DNA from: Coriobacteriia bacterium
GTDB lineage: Bacteria > Actinomycetota > Coriobacteriia > Anaerosomatales > PALSA-660
Length of the DNA: 64,000 nt
Direction: 5' to 3'
Assembly: GCA_030652345.1 (NCBI GenBank)
Contig: JAUSAU010000047.1
Location: 6,293 to 70,292, forward strand
This document shows positions 19,501 through 28,227 of the stretch, piece by piece. The notes under the pieces were generated by a model. It ran no database searches. It worked only from the letters and a program-made list of their open reading frames with translations, and was not told where the DNA came from. Positions within the stretch are counted from its first letter, which is position 1, and every line of letters starts with the position of its first letter. Both the position numbers and the translations under genes were made by a program.

Positions 19501-19984
19501 CAGGAACTCCCCGGCGGCGGCACTCGCAGCAGGGAGGGGCGCTCCCGAGGTTCGGTTCGTCGCATCGGCCGGCGGCGGAGTGCTCGTCGGCACGCTCGAC
19601 CTGCTGGTCCGTGACGGTGACGTGGCGACAGTCATCGACTACAAGACGGGTGCATCAGAGCTCGCCGCCTCGGACGCCCGTGATCGATTCGTCCGGCAAG
19701 CGGAGGTCTACGCTCTCGCGCTCCTGCGCAGCGGGTGTCGCCGCGTCGACGTTCGGTTCGTGGAGGTCGAACGCTCGGCACGGGAGACGACGTTCTCGTT
19801 CACGCCCCGCGATGCCGACTCCATCGAGGCCCGGGTGGCCGCAGTCATAGCGGGAATCGCCGGCGAGCGGTTCCCCCGGCTGCGGCGCTTCGATGCGAAC
19901 GCATGCTCGGACTGCTGCGTGTCAGGGTCGCTGTGCCCGATCGTCCATCCGCACACGAAGAGGACCCGACGCGGCACCTCGTAG
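16586..19984 (+). CDS. addA: AddA/RexA-like helicase-nuclease
   Basis: 1132 residues from the GTG at 16586 (GTGA overlap with addB). A UvrD/SF1A helicase: Walker A SAGAGSGKTRVLAERF (about 23-38), LITFTDKAAGEL (Ia), DEFQDTNELQ (Walker B, about 354), GDDKQSIYGFR (III), VMTVHAAKGLEFPVV (V) and YVACTRAEELL (VI). The C-terminal nuclease has the LAVHGALQ His and GTLDLLV...VIDYKTG near 1017. Unusually a CPYRFY Cys (about 897) and a Cys cluster CSDCCVSGSLC at about 1106 mirror the Fe-S staple of AddB. The longer open frame upstream lies inside addB. Confidence 0.9.
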   Translation: MTLPSLNTQQERAASRLAGDTFVSAGAGSGKTRVLAERFVRVVLDAEERGESAAEALRRILLITFTDKAAGELGERVRLVLLDRGRHDLAKSVDEAWISTIHGFCARIVRRHALELGIDPGFAVLVDPQTGVVRQQSFERSARALAGTDPGVAELLGTHGVASVRDAVARGLDQVRAMGRDPERLEVPEGRDCLTALKQARIELEGLLDEYVGLRPLKVIVRNTDLLVDIVPHLGTLLEASRADGGATLPTEIVALARAYPFKPANAAKGPEKDMTARLMESFEELLSAGVEELSARHAEGFKRLIAAYGAAYTDAKAALGALDFEDMQLLAAQLFEEHPETARRYAARFLTAMVDEFQDTNELQLRVVEPITEGRLCVVGDDKQSIYGFRFADVDVFHGRRSAQESSDSDGACSLSVNYRSHGDLLEAINSIFGREPFFPGDFLCLEPGRTSGWVVPLPEGASRTEVVLVERRGWEGVHAREVEAAALARRIGALVAAGTSPGDIVVLMRQMTQARTYIRALRAQGLDVSAESSGGFFSSPEIADVRALLRTLANPSDGEAVVALLAGGLGGVSDDGLFLLARATESREGLWDAVARATALELAVSDTARCTLVHATITDLRARQGRDRLADILLDAAAALAPGGGCFAHDGAWANLRKAARIAGEFERVAQADPAAFLRHLDDREAFVKREASASVASEAGSAIRVMTVHAAKGLEFPVVAVADLGHAPKRDSDTLAVVKHDSRARAVARLPKSFGDDLPLSSSYTDALLAQADRAALEEKRVFYVACTRAEELLILSGVSDLDKAPGATLAIDLVRRSLGVVADGACDVPGCTVSIHTPDDPDAVDLLPETRASSSGPEGPDAGALCDPKPVVRAVLAMAPPADLSYTALDVYERCPYRFYAERVVGITSLDGAGGGGGPRGLGLAVHGALQLLAGGTEPDDERLKALARYHRLDADETLRLADAVAAFRNSPAAALAAGRGAPEVRFVASAGGGVLVGTLDLLVRDGDVATVIDYKTGASELAASDARDRFVRQAEVYALALLRSGCRRVDVRFVEVERSARETTFSFTPRDADSIEARVAAVIAGIAGERFPRLRRFDANACSDCCVSGSLCPIVHPHTKRTRRGTS

Positions 19985-19994
19985 GGACCAGCCG

Positions 19995-21038
19995 TCAGTC
20001 TCTCTCGTCGGTCTCCGCGCGCTGTCGCAGCTGCCCGCATGCCGCATCGATGTCGGCGCCGCGTTCCACCCGCACCGACGCCTGGACGCCCACGCGGAGC
20101 AGGGCGTCCCGGAAGACGACCGCGCGATCACGGGTCGAACGGGTCAGCCCGCTGCCCTCCACCGGGTTCACCGGGATGAGGTTGACGTGCACGAGCATCC
20201 CCCGGGCGAATGCCAGCAGCTCGTCCAGTTCCTTGTCAGTGTCGTTCACGCCCGAGGCGAGCGCGTACTCGAGCGTGGGGCGGCGTCCCGTCGTCTCCGC
20301 GTACGAGACGAGCGCGGCTCGCAACTCCGGGATGCGGATGCCGCGGACTCCCGGCATGAGGGTGTCTCTGGTCGCCTGCACGGCGGAGTGGAGTGAGACG
20401 GCCAGCGTGAACTGCTCGGGCTCGGTCGCGAAACGACGGATGCCGGCGAGCAGCCCGCACGTCGAGACGGTCAGGTGGCGAGCGCCGATCCCGAGCCCGT
20501 CCTCCGCGTTCATCAGCCGCACTCCGGAGATCAGGGCGTCGTAGTTCGCGAACGGCTCGCCCTGTCCCATGGCGACGGCATTGGTGACGCGGACGCCGTA
20601 GTCCGTCGCGACGAGGCGGACCTGCGCCTCCATCTCGCCCGCCGTGAGATCGCGCGTCAGTCCGGAGCGGCCCGTGGCGCAGAACGTGCAGCCCATAGCG
20701 CAGCCGGCCTGTGTGGAGAAGCACACGGTGAGGCGCTCTCCGTCGGGCAGCCCGACCGTCTCGACGGAGACTCCGTCGGCGAACCGGACGAGGTACTTCC
20801 GGGTCCCGTCCCGCGACTGCTGCCGAGTGAGGATCTCGGGCGTACAGAGCGCGAATCGCCGTGTCATCTTCTCCCGCAGAGCGGCGGGAAGGTCGGACAT
20901 CTCGTCGAACGAGGCGACACTGCGCGCGTGGATCCAGCGGAAGACCTGCGACGCGCGGAAGCGCGGCTCGCCCATCGCGACGAGTTCCGTCTCCAGGGCG
21001 GAGCGCAGCAGTGATGTGATGTCGGTGAGCGGGTCCAT
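19995..21038 (-). CDS. rlmN: Dual-specificity 23S rRNA/tRNA (adenine-C2) methyltransferase RlmN
   Basis: Radical SAM enzyme methylating A2503 of 23S rRNA and A37 of some tRNAs. 347 residues. The radical-SAM CxxxCxxC is in CAMGCTFCATG near residue 112. MGQGEPFANYD, AVSLHS and LIPVNPVEGS follow in order. The catalytic C-terminal Cys is in ADIDAACGQL. It is convergent with addA, with 10 nt between the stops. Confidence 0.95.
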   Translation of the reverse strand: MDPLTDITSLLRSALETELVAMGEPRFRASQVFRWIHARSVASFDEMSDLPAALREKMTRRFALCTPEILTRQQSRDGTRKYLVRFADGVSVETVGLPDGERLTVCFSTQAGCAMGCTFCATGRSGLTRDLTAGEMEAQVRLVATDYGVRVTNAVAMGQGEPFANYDALISGVRLMNAEDGLGIGARHLTVSTCGLLAGIRRFATEPEQFTLAVSLHSAVQATRDTLMPGVRGIRIPELRAALVSYAETTGRRPTLEYALASGVNDTDKELDELLAFARGMLVHVNLIPVNPVEGSGLTRSTRDRAVVFRDALLRVGVQASVRVERGADIDAACGQLRQRAETDERD

Positions 21039-21095
21039 GGGGGCACTGTAGCGCAGAGCGCCGACGGGGGTCGGAGCCGTGCCGGGGTGAACGGA

Positions 21096-21125
21096 AGAGG
21101 CGCGCCCCGCGGGGGACGCGCCTCT
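21096..21125 (-). terminator. Terminator of the rubrerythrin gene
   Basis: Stem of 9 bp, a one-base bulge and 4 bp more, closed by a CGC loop, read on the minus strand and followed by TTCCGTT. It lies 23 nt after the rubrerythrin stop. Confidence 0.65.
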
Positions 21126-21148
21126 CGTCGGTGCGATGTCACGCAGTG

Positions 21149-21655
21149 CTAGCCCTCGACGTCGCCGAGCGCCTTCTCGTACGCCTGGTGGTGCTTGTCC
21201 TCGAACCCGCCCACAGCGCGGAAGAAATGGGCGATCTCGGGATGGCCCTCCGCCTCCGCCTCTTCGGCGAAGTTCGGGTACATCTCGCGGAACTCGTAGC
21301 CCTCGCCCTCGATCGCGGCCTTGAGGTTCGTCGCGGTCTCCCCGAAGCCTCCCAGATACGCGAGGTGACCGAGTGCGTGAGCCGTCTCCTCAGCCGCTGC
21401 GGTGTTGAACGCATCGACGGCGCTCGCGGCGCCCTCGAGCTCAGCGATGCGCGACCACAGCGTGTAGCGACGATTGGCCTGGGACTCGCCGGCGAAGGCG
21501 GCCTTCAGGTTCTCGAGCGTCTTGGATCCGGCCAGGTCGCCGGGGCCCTCGTAGGGGAGGAAGAACGCCTGCGGAGCGCCGCACACCGGGCACTTCTCCG
21601 GCGCGGGACCGACATGGTAGTAGCCGCAGCTCTTGCAGCGGTAGGACTGGACCAT
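21149..21655 (-). CDS. Reverse rubrerythrin (N-terminal rubredoxin domain)
   Basis: 168 residues. The rubredoxin-like domain is at the N-terminus (CKSCGYYHVG and CPVCG, residues 7-26). The ferritin-like diiron domain follows (GESQANRRY, EETAHALGHL, EIAHFF, FEDKHHQAY). This order is the reverse of classical rubrerythrin and is common in strict anaerobes, where the enzyme reduces hydrogen peroxide with electrons from NADH or ferredoxin routes. AAAGGAG precedes the ATG. A hairpin at 21685-21710 separates it from htrA upstream. Confidence 0.92.
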   Translation of the reverse strand: MVQSYRCKSCGYYHVGPAPEKCPVCGAPQAFFLPYEGPGDLAGSKTLENLKAAFAGESQANRRYTLWSRIAELEGAASAVDAFNTAAAEETAHALGHLAYLGGFGETATNLKAAIEGEGYEFREMYPNFAEEAEAEGHPEIAHFFRAVGGFEDKHHQAYEKALGDVEG

Positions 21656-21684
21656 CGGATGGTCTCCTTTCGTTTCAGGGACGA

Positions 21685-21710
21685 AGAGCGCCCCTCAGAC
21701 GGGGCGCTCT
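21685..21710 (-). terminator. Terminator of the htrA-like gene
   Basis: A perfect 10-bp stem (AGAGCGCCCC / GGGGCGCTCT) with a 6-nt loop, 44 nt after the protease stop on the minus strand. Because the rubrerythrin start is only 30 nt further on, it could also sit in the rubrerythrin leader. Confidence 0.6.
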
Positions 21711-21753
21711 CTCTCAGTATTCCCGACTCGTGGCGGACCGTGACGTGTCGCCC

Positions 21754-23013
21754 CTACTTGAGATCGGCGGGCTTGTCGCCCACGGTCATCTCGAGCGTGC
21801 GCTTGGCCCCGTCCCGCCATATCTCCAGCGTCACCTTGTCACCCACCGCGTGGCGGCGGACATTGAGGATCAGGTCGTCCATCGATCGGATCGGCGTACC
21901 GTCGATGCCGACGACGATGTCCGCCTTCTCGAGGCCGGCGCGAGCAGCGCCCGTGTCCTTGAAGACGCGCTCCACGATCGCCCCCTCGGTGACCGGCAGC
22001 GTGCGTTCCTTGGCCAGCGCCGCATCCACACTCATTCCCTCGATGCCCAGGAACGGGTGCTTGGCTCGACCGTCGGTGATGAGTTCGCCGGCGATGCGCA
22101 CTGCGGCGTTGACCGGGATGGCGAAGCCGACCCCTGCATTCGCGCCGGAGCCCGAGTAGATCGCGGAGATGACGCCCTGCAGGGCACCGCGGCGGTCGAC
22201 GAGCGCCCCACCCGAGTTGCCGGGGTTGATCGCAGCGTCGCTCTGGATGACGTCGATGAGCGGATAGACCGTGCGGGTCGAGTCGTCGAAGCCGTCCGGG
22301 AGTGCACGGTGGACGGCAGACACGACCCCGCTCGAGACCGAGTGCTGGAGGCCGAACGGCGACCCGATCGCCACCACCAGCTGGCCGACCTTGAGCTTCT
22401 CGGAGTCACCGATCCCGATGACCGGGATCGACTTCGCGACGCGGATGACCGCCATGTCCGTTTCGGGGTCGCGACCGACCAGGGTCGCCTTGAGGGCAGC
22501 CCCGTCTCCCGTGGTGACCATGATGGTCGTCGCGCCCTCCACCACATGGTTGTTGGTGAGGATGTACGTCCCGCCGCCGGGAGCCTTCCTGAAGGCGACG
22601 CCCGAACCCGTCCCGCCGCTCGGCACGTCCGGGTGGTTCTTCGGCAGTCCGCTCGAGCCCTTGCTCGAGGCCGGCGCGGACAGCACCTCGATGTTGACCA
22701 CCGACGGCAGCGCCGCCGCGGCCGCAGCTGCAACGGGCTCGTCGGTCGAGCCACTGACCACACGTATGGTGCCGCCTGCCGGCGAGTCCGTCTGTCGGCC
22801 GCCGAGCGCCGTCCGGGCGCCGAGGTAGCCTGACGCTCCACCGGCCACCGCGGAGACGGCCAGTGCGATCAGCGTGACGATGCAGCCGGTGGTCAGAAGG
22901 GAGCGGCCTGACTCGTTCGCCGTCGCGATGACGGGAACGGGGTTCCGCGACGATTCGTGGTCTCCGGGGAGCGGTTCGGGGGTGTCTGCGCCCGGGGTCG
23001 TGTTCTCATCCAT
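21754..23013 (-). CDS. HtrA/DegP-type S1C serine protease, membrane anchored
   Basis: 419 residues. An N-terminal cytoplasmic tail of about 38 residues is followed by one membrane segment (about 40-62), so the protease faces outside. The catalytic triad is visible: His in TNNHVVEGA (about 156), Asp in DPETDMAVIRV (about 185) and Ser in INPGNSGGAL (about 266). A C-terminal PDZ domain spans about 315-405 (FLGIEGM, GLEKADIVVGIDG). It is a quality-control protease for misfolded exported proteins. Divergent from the membrane protein gene at 23196. Confidence 0.93.
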   Translation of the reverse strand: MDENTTPGADTPEPLPGDHESSRNPVPVIATANESGRSLLTTGCIVTLIALAVSAVAGGASGYLGARTALGGRQTDSPAGGTIRVVSGSTDEPVAAAAAAALPSVVNIEVLSAPASSKGSSGLPKNHPDVPSGGTGSGVAFRKAPGGGTYILTNNHVVEGATTIMVTTGDGAALKATLVGRDPETDMAVIRVAKSIPVIGIGDSEKLKVGQLVVAIGSPFGLQHSVSSGVVSAVHRALPDGFDDSTRTVYPLIDVIQSDAAINPGNSGGALVDRRGALQGVISAIYSGSGANAGVGFAIPVNAAVRIAGELITDGRAKHPFLGIEGMSVDAALAKERTLPVTEGAIVERVFKDTGAARAGLEKADIVVGIDGTPIRSMDDLILNVRRHAVGDKVTLEIWRDGAKRTLEMTVGDKPADLK

Positions 23014-23132
23014 GGGAACCTCACGGGGTCGACGGGGCTGGTCGCAACAAGTCTACCCATACTGCCGAGCGCAGGTGTGGGGAACGCGTGGAGTCCGCGG
23101 CAGGTCGGGCGGCTTCGCGCGATGCGTTCGCG

Positions 23133-23161
23133 TTGCCCGCGCACCCGCACTCGCATAGACT
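23133..23161 (+). promoter_or_regulatory. Candidate promoter of the 23196 gene and ddl
   Basis: TTGCCC (23133-23138) and TAGACT (23156-23161) with a 17-nt spacer, 35 nt before the ATG. Confidence 0.45.
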
Positions 23162-23195
23162 GCCTGCAGGTGGTAGGCCGATCCGGAGGGGACGC

Positions 23196-24095
23196 ATGGA
23201 CGACGCGGCAGAGCCGTACGAAGATCCGGCGCAGGACGATCCGACGACGACCGCGGCCGACAGCCAGGTGCCCGACGCCGCAGCGGCGGACCGCGAATTC
23301 GTCGCCCACTTCGCTCCACAGCCGCGGCCCGAGGTCACTCCGCGTCTCGATCTCGACAACGATCCTTTTGCCGAGAAGCAGGCCGCCGCAGAGCCTGCTG
23401 CTGCACCGTCCGCCACACCGCCGACATCGGATCAGCCCGCACTCGAGCTCGAGATGGCTCCCGAGCCGGAGCCCGTCCTCGGTATCGACGGGTCGCTCGG
23501 ATCGGCAGCCGCGGACGAGCCCCTCGGAGAGTCACCCGCGGGATCGGACGACACCGCGGCTTCCTCGTCGATGCCCGCCGAGGACCTCTCGCTCGACGAC
23601 ATGGTCTCCGAGCTCTCGGACGACGAGCCTGTCGTCGCGGGATCCGACTCCGAGCCCGAGCCCGTCGATGAGAGCGGAGCGCCGGACGATGTGTCTGTCG
23701 CAGGCGGCTCCTGGCGGGACCAGCTCGACGACGCGAGGGTCGAGGCTCCCGCGCTCGCCCGTCACCGGCTCTCGTCGCGCCTTCCGTTCTGGATCTACGG
23801 CGCTGCGTGGGCGCTGTTCCTCGGCGTGATGACCTACCTGCTGTGGCCGGCCTTCTCGGTCGACGCCCCGCTCTATCCCGTCCTCGTCTTCGGCGGCGCG
23901 GCGATGAGCGCGGTCGGCGTGATCCTCGGGATTGTCGTCCTTGTCGCATCGCGCGCCGGTTCCACAGACGACGAGCGTGCCGGACTCACGCGCGCGGTGG
24001 CTCTTCGCACCGCCGGGTGGATGGCCGTCGGAGTCGTCCTGTGGTGGGTGGCGATGTTCGTACTGGACCTGCACCGCACCGGCATACTCGGCTAG
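23196..24095 (+). CDS. Hypothetical protein: long acidic disordered N-terminus plus three membrane segments
   Basis: 299 residues from the ATG at 23196, which follows GGAGGGG. Residues 1 to about 185 are rich in Asp, Glu, Ala, Pro and Ser and look disordered. Three hydrophobic segments follow (around FWIYGAAWALFLGVMTYLLW, YPVLVFGGAAMSAVGVILGI and TAGWMAVGVVLWWVAMFVL). I do not recognise the family. ddl starts 15 nt downstream, so the two are probably in one operon, which suggests an envelope role. Confidence 0.75.
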   Translation: MDDAAEPYEDPAQDDPTTTAADSQVPDAAAADREFVAHFAPQPRPEVTPRLDLDNDPFAEKQAAAEPAAAPSATPPTSDQPALELEMAPEPEPVLGIDGSLGSAAADEPLGESPAGSDDTAASSSMPAEDLSLDDMVSELSDDEPVVAGSDSEPEPVDESGAPDDVSVAGGSWRDQLDDARVEAPALARHRLSSRLPFWIYGAAWALFLGVMTYLLWPAFSVDAPLYPVLVFGGAAMSAVGVILGIVVLVASRAGSTDDERAGLTRAVALRTAGWMAVGVVLWWVAMFVLDLHRTGILG

Positions 24096-24110
24096 ACGGG
24101 GACTCAGGCG

Positions 24111-25070
24111 ATGGATGCAATGGCGAGGCCGCGCAGGATCGCGGTGCTGATGGGTGGCCGATCGGCCGAGCGCGAGGTATCTCTCAACACGGGCGAGCAG
24201 GTCTCGGCAGCGCTGGTCGACCGCGGCTTCGAGGTGACGGCGATCGACACGGGCGACACCGGATTCATAGCGGACATCACCGCCGCCCGCCCCGACGTCG
24301 TCTTCATCTGCCTGCATGGGCGCTTCGGCGAGGACGGCACCGTGCAGGGACTGCTCGAGCTCCTCGATCTGCCCTATGTCGGCTCCGGCGTCATGGCGAG
24401 TTCGGTCGCGATGAACAAGGTCATGACGAAGCACATCTACGCGAGTGCCGGACTCTCCACGCCCGACTACGTCACGCTGCGTCGCGGCGATCCGGTCGAC
24501 CATGAGTCGATCGTCGCGGAGGTCGGTCCGAAGTCCGTCGTCAAGCCAGCGAACGAGGGGTCGTCGGTGGGGATGACGATCGTCCATCGCCCCGAGGAGC
24601 TGCCGGCAGCGATCGAACTCGCCTTCACGTTCGACCCGCTCATCCTCGTGGAACGGTTCGAGGAGGGGGTCGAGGTCACTGTCGGCGTCGTCGGCAACCG
24701 GGCTCCGGAGGCGCTGCCGACGCTCGAGATCGTACCGGTGCACGAGTTCTACGACTACGAGTCCAAGTATGTGCCCGGTATGTCGCAGCACATCATCCCC
24801 GCCGGCGTGAGCGATGAGGCACGCGCCGAGTGCCAGCGCCTCTCGGTCGCCGCGCACATCGCGCTGGGGTGCGCGGGCATCTCCCGATCCGACACGATCG
24901 TGACCCCCGGCGGAGACGTCTTCCTGCTGGAGACCAACACCATCCCGGGTATGACCGCCACGAGTCTCGTCCCGGACGCCGCGCGTGCGGCAGGGATCTC
25001 GTTCCCCGAACTGTGTGAGCGGCTCGTCATGCTCGCACTCGAGGAGTGGTCCGACCGCCGCGGCGTGTAG
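24111..25070 (+). CDS. ddl: D-alanine--D-alanine ligase
   Basis: ATP-grasp ligase making the D-Ala-D-Ala dipeptide for peptidoglycan. 319 residues. The N-terminal VLMGGRSAEREVSLNTG, the LHGRFGEDGTVQGLLELL motif, the ATP-binding VVKPANEGSSVGMT and the metal/phosphate region LLETNTIPGMTATSL are all present and in order. The ATG at 24111 has GGGGA 8 nt upstream; another ATG lies three codons in. Convergent with the sensor kinase gene. Confidence 0.94.
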   Translation: MDAMARPRRIAVLMGGRSAEREVSLNTGEQVSAALVDRGFEVTAIDTGDTGFIADITAARPDVVFICLHGRFGEDGTVQGLLELLDLPYVGSGVMASSVAMNKVMTKHIYASAGLSTPDYVTLRRGDPVDHESIVAEVGPKSVVKPANEGSSVGMTIVHRPEELPAAIELAFTFDPLILVERFEEGVEVTVGVVGNRAPEALPTLEIVPVHEFYDYESKYVPGMSQHIIPAGVSDEARAECQRLSVAAHIALGCAGISRSDTIVTPGGDVFLLETNTIPGMTATSLVPDAARAAGISFPELCERLVMLALEEWSDRRGV

Positions 25071-25076
25071 CGGGCG

Positions 25077-27254
25077 CTACTCCTTCGCCGCCGGTCGCCG
25101 GCGCATCACGATCTTGCCGTCGGTGAACGACCCCGCCAAGGGCAGTTCGACGACGAACGTCGCTCCGCCCCCGGGCGTCTCCGTCACGCGGACGCAGCCT
25201 GCGTGGTTCTCCGAGATGATGCGGACGATGTAGAGTCCGAGTCCCATCCCCGGACGTGCGCTCCCGGTCTCGAGACGTTCGAACCGCTCGAAGATGCGGG
25301 TCCGCTCGGATTCCGGCACGCCGGGTCCGTGGTCGACGACCGCGGCATATGCGTGGTCGCCTTCGCTGTAGACGCGCACGATGATGGGGGCGTCGTCGGA
25401 GGCGTACTTGTACGCGTTCGTGACGAGATTGACGAGGATCTGCCGCAGCCGCTTCTCCTCACCGAGCACCACCGGCGAGCCGAGCGCCTCGAAGAGCAGC
25501 TGGCGTTCACTGTGTGTCGGCGCGATCGAGTTCACCACGTCTTCGGCGACCAGGGCCAAGGGGATCGGGACGAGCTCGGACGGCGCGAGCAGCTCCTCCG
25601 CACGCGTCGCGGACAGCAGGTCCTCGAGGAGGTCGGACATCCGTGCGGCATTCCGCTTCGCGGAGTCGATCGCGCGCTCTCGGTCCTCGTCCGAGAGCGG
25701 CCGGTGGAGCAGGTCGAGATAGCCGATGACGACGGCGAGCGGGGATCGCAGGTCGTGCGAGATCAGCGACACGATCTCGCTGCGGATCGACTGGAGGCGT
25801 CGCTCCTCAGTCACATCGCGTGCGGTCATCAGGATCCGGTTGTGCAGGTCATCCGCGTGCCGGACGGCTTGGATGAGGAACCACCGCTCGGCCTGGTCGG
25901 GCCGTTCCAAGGAGATCGTGGCGGGTGCCTCGAGTATCCGTTCGAGCAGGTCGAGAGCGTCCATCTCGACGCCGTCCTCGGTCCTGATCCGCACATCGCC
26001 GAACACGTCACTCGCGGTCCTGTCGAGGAGTGCGGCCTGCGGTACCCCGAGTGCCATGGAGGCGGCGGGATTCGCGAGTACGACGCGCCCGTCCTGCAGG
26101 ACGATCTTGAGCTCGAGCGACTCGCTCACGACGATGCCCAGCGTCTCCTCGGCGTAATTCGCCTTGCGGATGGCGGTCTTGAGTTCGGACTGCCGTGATG
26201 TGAGGTGACGCAGCAAGTCGTCGAAGACGGCCCCGAGTTCACGGAATTCCGTCGGCAGCGACGAGTCGTCGAACGACTCCTCGCTCGCGTACGGTGCGCC
26301 CTCTGCGGCGAGATAGCCGCGTGTCTTGACGTGGTCGACCATCTTGACGACCGGGGTCCGCATCACGCGGGTGAGCCACGTGCCGAGCCCGAGCCCGATC
26401 GCGATCGCGAGGATACCGGACAGCAGGGTGGAGAGGACGGCGGCGGCGTTGGCCTTCTGGGACCGCGTGTCCCGGTCCACGATCATCGCCGTCCCCGCGG
26501 TGCCGCCTGCGATCGAGGGGATGTCGTAGAGCATGACGAGGGATTCCGGTTCGACCGCATAGAGGAACCGGTGCTCGCCAAGACGCGACTCGCTGAAGAC
26601 CACGCCGGGCGGGCGGAACCCGGGATGGTCCATGGCGAGTGAGGCGTTTCCGGCGACCGAGGCGTACTGTGCCGCCTGGTCCTCCGAGAAGAGGCGTGCG
26701 GCGATCAGGTAGCCGACCTTCGATGATGTGCGGATGCCGGTGACGGGCGACCCGTAGACGTACACCGTGCCGGCGGACGAGGACATCATGCCGGACACCT
26801 CGGCGGTCGGCGACTTGACCGCCAGACCGATCAGCCGGGTGACATCGGCGCCCGAGCCGTACTGGAACAAGACGTTGCCGGTCTCGTCGACGGCGGCGAT
26901 GGCGACGGCCTCGGTCTGGGCGCGGACGAGCGCCCCGTACCGACTGTCGAGGGCCTGCACGTCACCCGCCTGCATGAGGGAGCGGAAGCTGTCGTCGTCC
27001 TCGAACTCCTCGACGTCCGCCTGCAGGTTGGTCACCTCGCGGGCATTGAACGCCAGCAACCCCTTGAGGTTCGCGGAAGCGCCCTCCTGCCCCCAGATGT
27101 CGATCTGGCTTGCGATGAGGATGCCGTTGATCCCGATGGTGATCGCCGTGATGGCGAGTGAGAGGAGGAGCACGGTGAGAACGAGCCGACCGCCCAGCGT
27201 CGCCGGGAGCAGTCGCGCCATCAAGCGGGAGATCGGGTTCTCGGTTCGTCTCAC
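25077..27254 (-). CDS. Sensor histidine kinase with extracytoplasmic sensor and PAS domain (orphan)
   Basis: 725 residues from a GTG with GAGGGG upstream; a Met lies 11 codons further in. Membrane segment 1 is about 20-42 and segment 2 about 268-290, enclosing a roughly 225-residue extracytoplasmic domain of Cache/CHASE-like size. A PAS-like domain (about 350-450) follows. The HisKA box is ISHDLRSPLAVV with the phospho-acceptor His near 499. The HATPase has NLVTNAYKYAS, VDHGPGVPESE and PGMGLGLYIV. No response regulator is next to it. The apparent 919-residue frame begins inside sdaAA and its first 194 codons are not coding. Confidence 0.9.
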   Translation of the reverse strand: MRRTENPISRLMARLLPATLGGRLVLTVLLLSLAITAITIGINGILIASQIDIWGQEGASANLKGLLAFNAREVTNLQADVEEFEDDDSFRSLMQAGDVQALDSRYGALVRAQTEAVAIAAVDETGNVLFQYGSGADVTRLIGLAVKSPTAEVSGMMSSSAGTVYVYGSPVTGIRTSSKVGYLIAARLFSEDQAAQYASVAGNASLAMDHPGFRPPGVVFSESRLGEHRFLYAVEPESLVMLYDIPSIAGGTAGTAMIVDRDTRSQKANAAAVLSTLLSGILAIAIGLGLGTWLTRVMRTPVVKMVDHVKTRGYLAAEGAPYASEESFDDSSLPTEFRELGAVFDDLLRHLTSRQSELKTAIRKANYAEETLGIVVSESLELKIVLQDGRVVLANPAASMALGVPQAALLDRTASDVFGDVRIRTEDGVEMDALDLLERILEAPATISLERPDQAERWFLIQAVRHADDLHNRILMTARDVTEERRLQSIRSEIVSLISHDLRSPLAVVIGYLDLLHRPLSDEDRERAIDSAKRNAARMSDLLEDLLSATRAEELLAPSELVPIPLALVAEDVVNSIAPTHSERQLLFEALGSPVVLGEEKRLRQILVNLVTNAYKYASDDAPIIVRVYSEGDHAYAAVVDHGPGVPESERTRIFERFERLETGSARPGMGLGLYIVRIISENHAGCVRVTETPGGGATFVVELPLAGSFTDGKIVMRRRPAAKE

Positions 27255-27372
27255 CTCGGCCCCTCGCCGTGAAGAGAAGTGAGCAGACGCAGCGCGACCG
27301 CTCTGTCCTCCATGGTACGGAATCCGGAGGCCGTCGAGAGAGGCTGTTCGACGGACGGACGGGGCCGCCGAT

Positions 27373-28227
27373 TCACGAATCCGCGGCGAGGCGCTTTCCA
27401 GTAGGCGTGACGGCGAGCCCGCCGAGGGCCGTCTCGCGCAGCGAGGGCGGCAGGCTGCGGCCGACCGAACCCATGGCAGAGGCGACCTCGTCGAACGGTA
27501 TCGGGAACGCCACGCCGGCCAGCGCCATCTCGGCGGCGGCGAGCGCGACGGCCGCACCGGTCGCGTTCCGCGCGACGCACGGCACTTCGACGAGCCCGCC
27601 GACGGGGTCACAGACGAGGCCGAGAAGTCCCTGCAGCGCCAGGGACGCCGCGTGGCCGACCTGCTCGGGCGTTCCCGAGAGCAGCTCGACCGCCGCCGCG
27701 GCGGCCATCGCAGCGCCGGCGCCGATCTCCGCCTGGCATCCGCTGGCCGCGCCGGAGAGCGATGCCTTGGCGGCGATGATGCCGCCGATCCCGCCCGCGC
27801 AGGCGAGCGCGAGCGCCTGACGCTCGCGGGACGCACCCGCGCGCGCCGCGATCGTGAGGAGCACGCCGGGCAGGACTCCGGACGCGCCGCCGGTCGGAGC
27901 CGCGACGACGCGGCCCATCGATGCGTTGACCTCGGCTACAGCGATCGCAGCCGCGATCGCCTCGGTGAACTCGCCTCCCGCGAGACGCGGCCCTTCGCCT
28001 ATGACCGTGCGGGCATCACCACCGGCGAGTCCCGAGCGGGATCGGGCCTCGCCGGACAGCCCGCGGGACACGGCCGCCTCCATGACATCGAGCGCCTCCG
28101 TGAACCGTGCGATCGCCTCGGCGCGGGAGATGCCGGCTTCCTCACACTCGCGGGCCACGACCGCCTCACCGACGGATCCTGAAGCGTGAGCGGCGGCGAG
28201 CAGTTCGTCGTAGTTCGGGAAGCCCAT
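27373..28227 (-). CDS. sdaAA: L-serine dehydratase, Fe-S dependent, alpha subunit
   Basis: 284 residues from the ATG at 28227 (GGAGG upstream). Catalyses L-serine to pyruvate plus ammonia using a 4Fe-4S cluster. The alpha-subunit motifs MGRVVAAPTGGASGVLPGVL, ASGCQAEIGAGAAMAAAA and CDPVGGLVEVPCVARN supply the cluster Cys residues. The beta subunit is 2.5 kb away (30781-31452), same strand, with the feo operon between on the other strand. The enzyme is oxygen-labile, fitting an anaerobe. Confidence 0.94.
   Translation of the reverse strand: MGFPNYDELLAAAHASGSVGEAVVARECEEAGISRAEAIARFTEALDVMEAAVSRGLSGEARSRSGLAGGDARTVIGEGPRLAGGEFTEAIAAAIAVAEVNASMGRVVAAPTGGASGVLPGVLLTIAARAGASRERQALALACAGGIGGIIAAKASLSGAASGCQAEIGAGAAMAAAAAVELLSGTPEQVGHAASLALQGLLGLVCDPVGGLVEVPCVARNATGAAVALAAAEMALAGVAFPIPFDEVASAMGSVGRSLPPSLRETALGGLAVTPTGKRLAADS

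Noticed and set aside
21131..22159. 342-codon plus-strand frame across rubrerythrin and the protease
   Set aside because: Crosses two terminators and two genes on the other strand; no start signal.
27255..27836. 194-residue N-terminal extension of the sensor kinase
   Set aside because: Overlaps sdaAA in another frame and is almost only Arg/Ser/Pro/Ala; the GTG at 27254 has a good ribosome-binding site.
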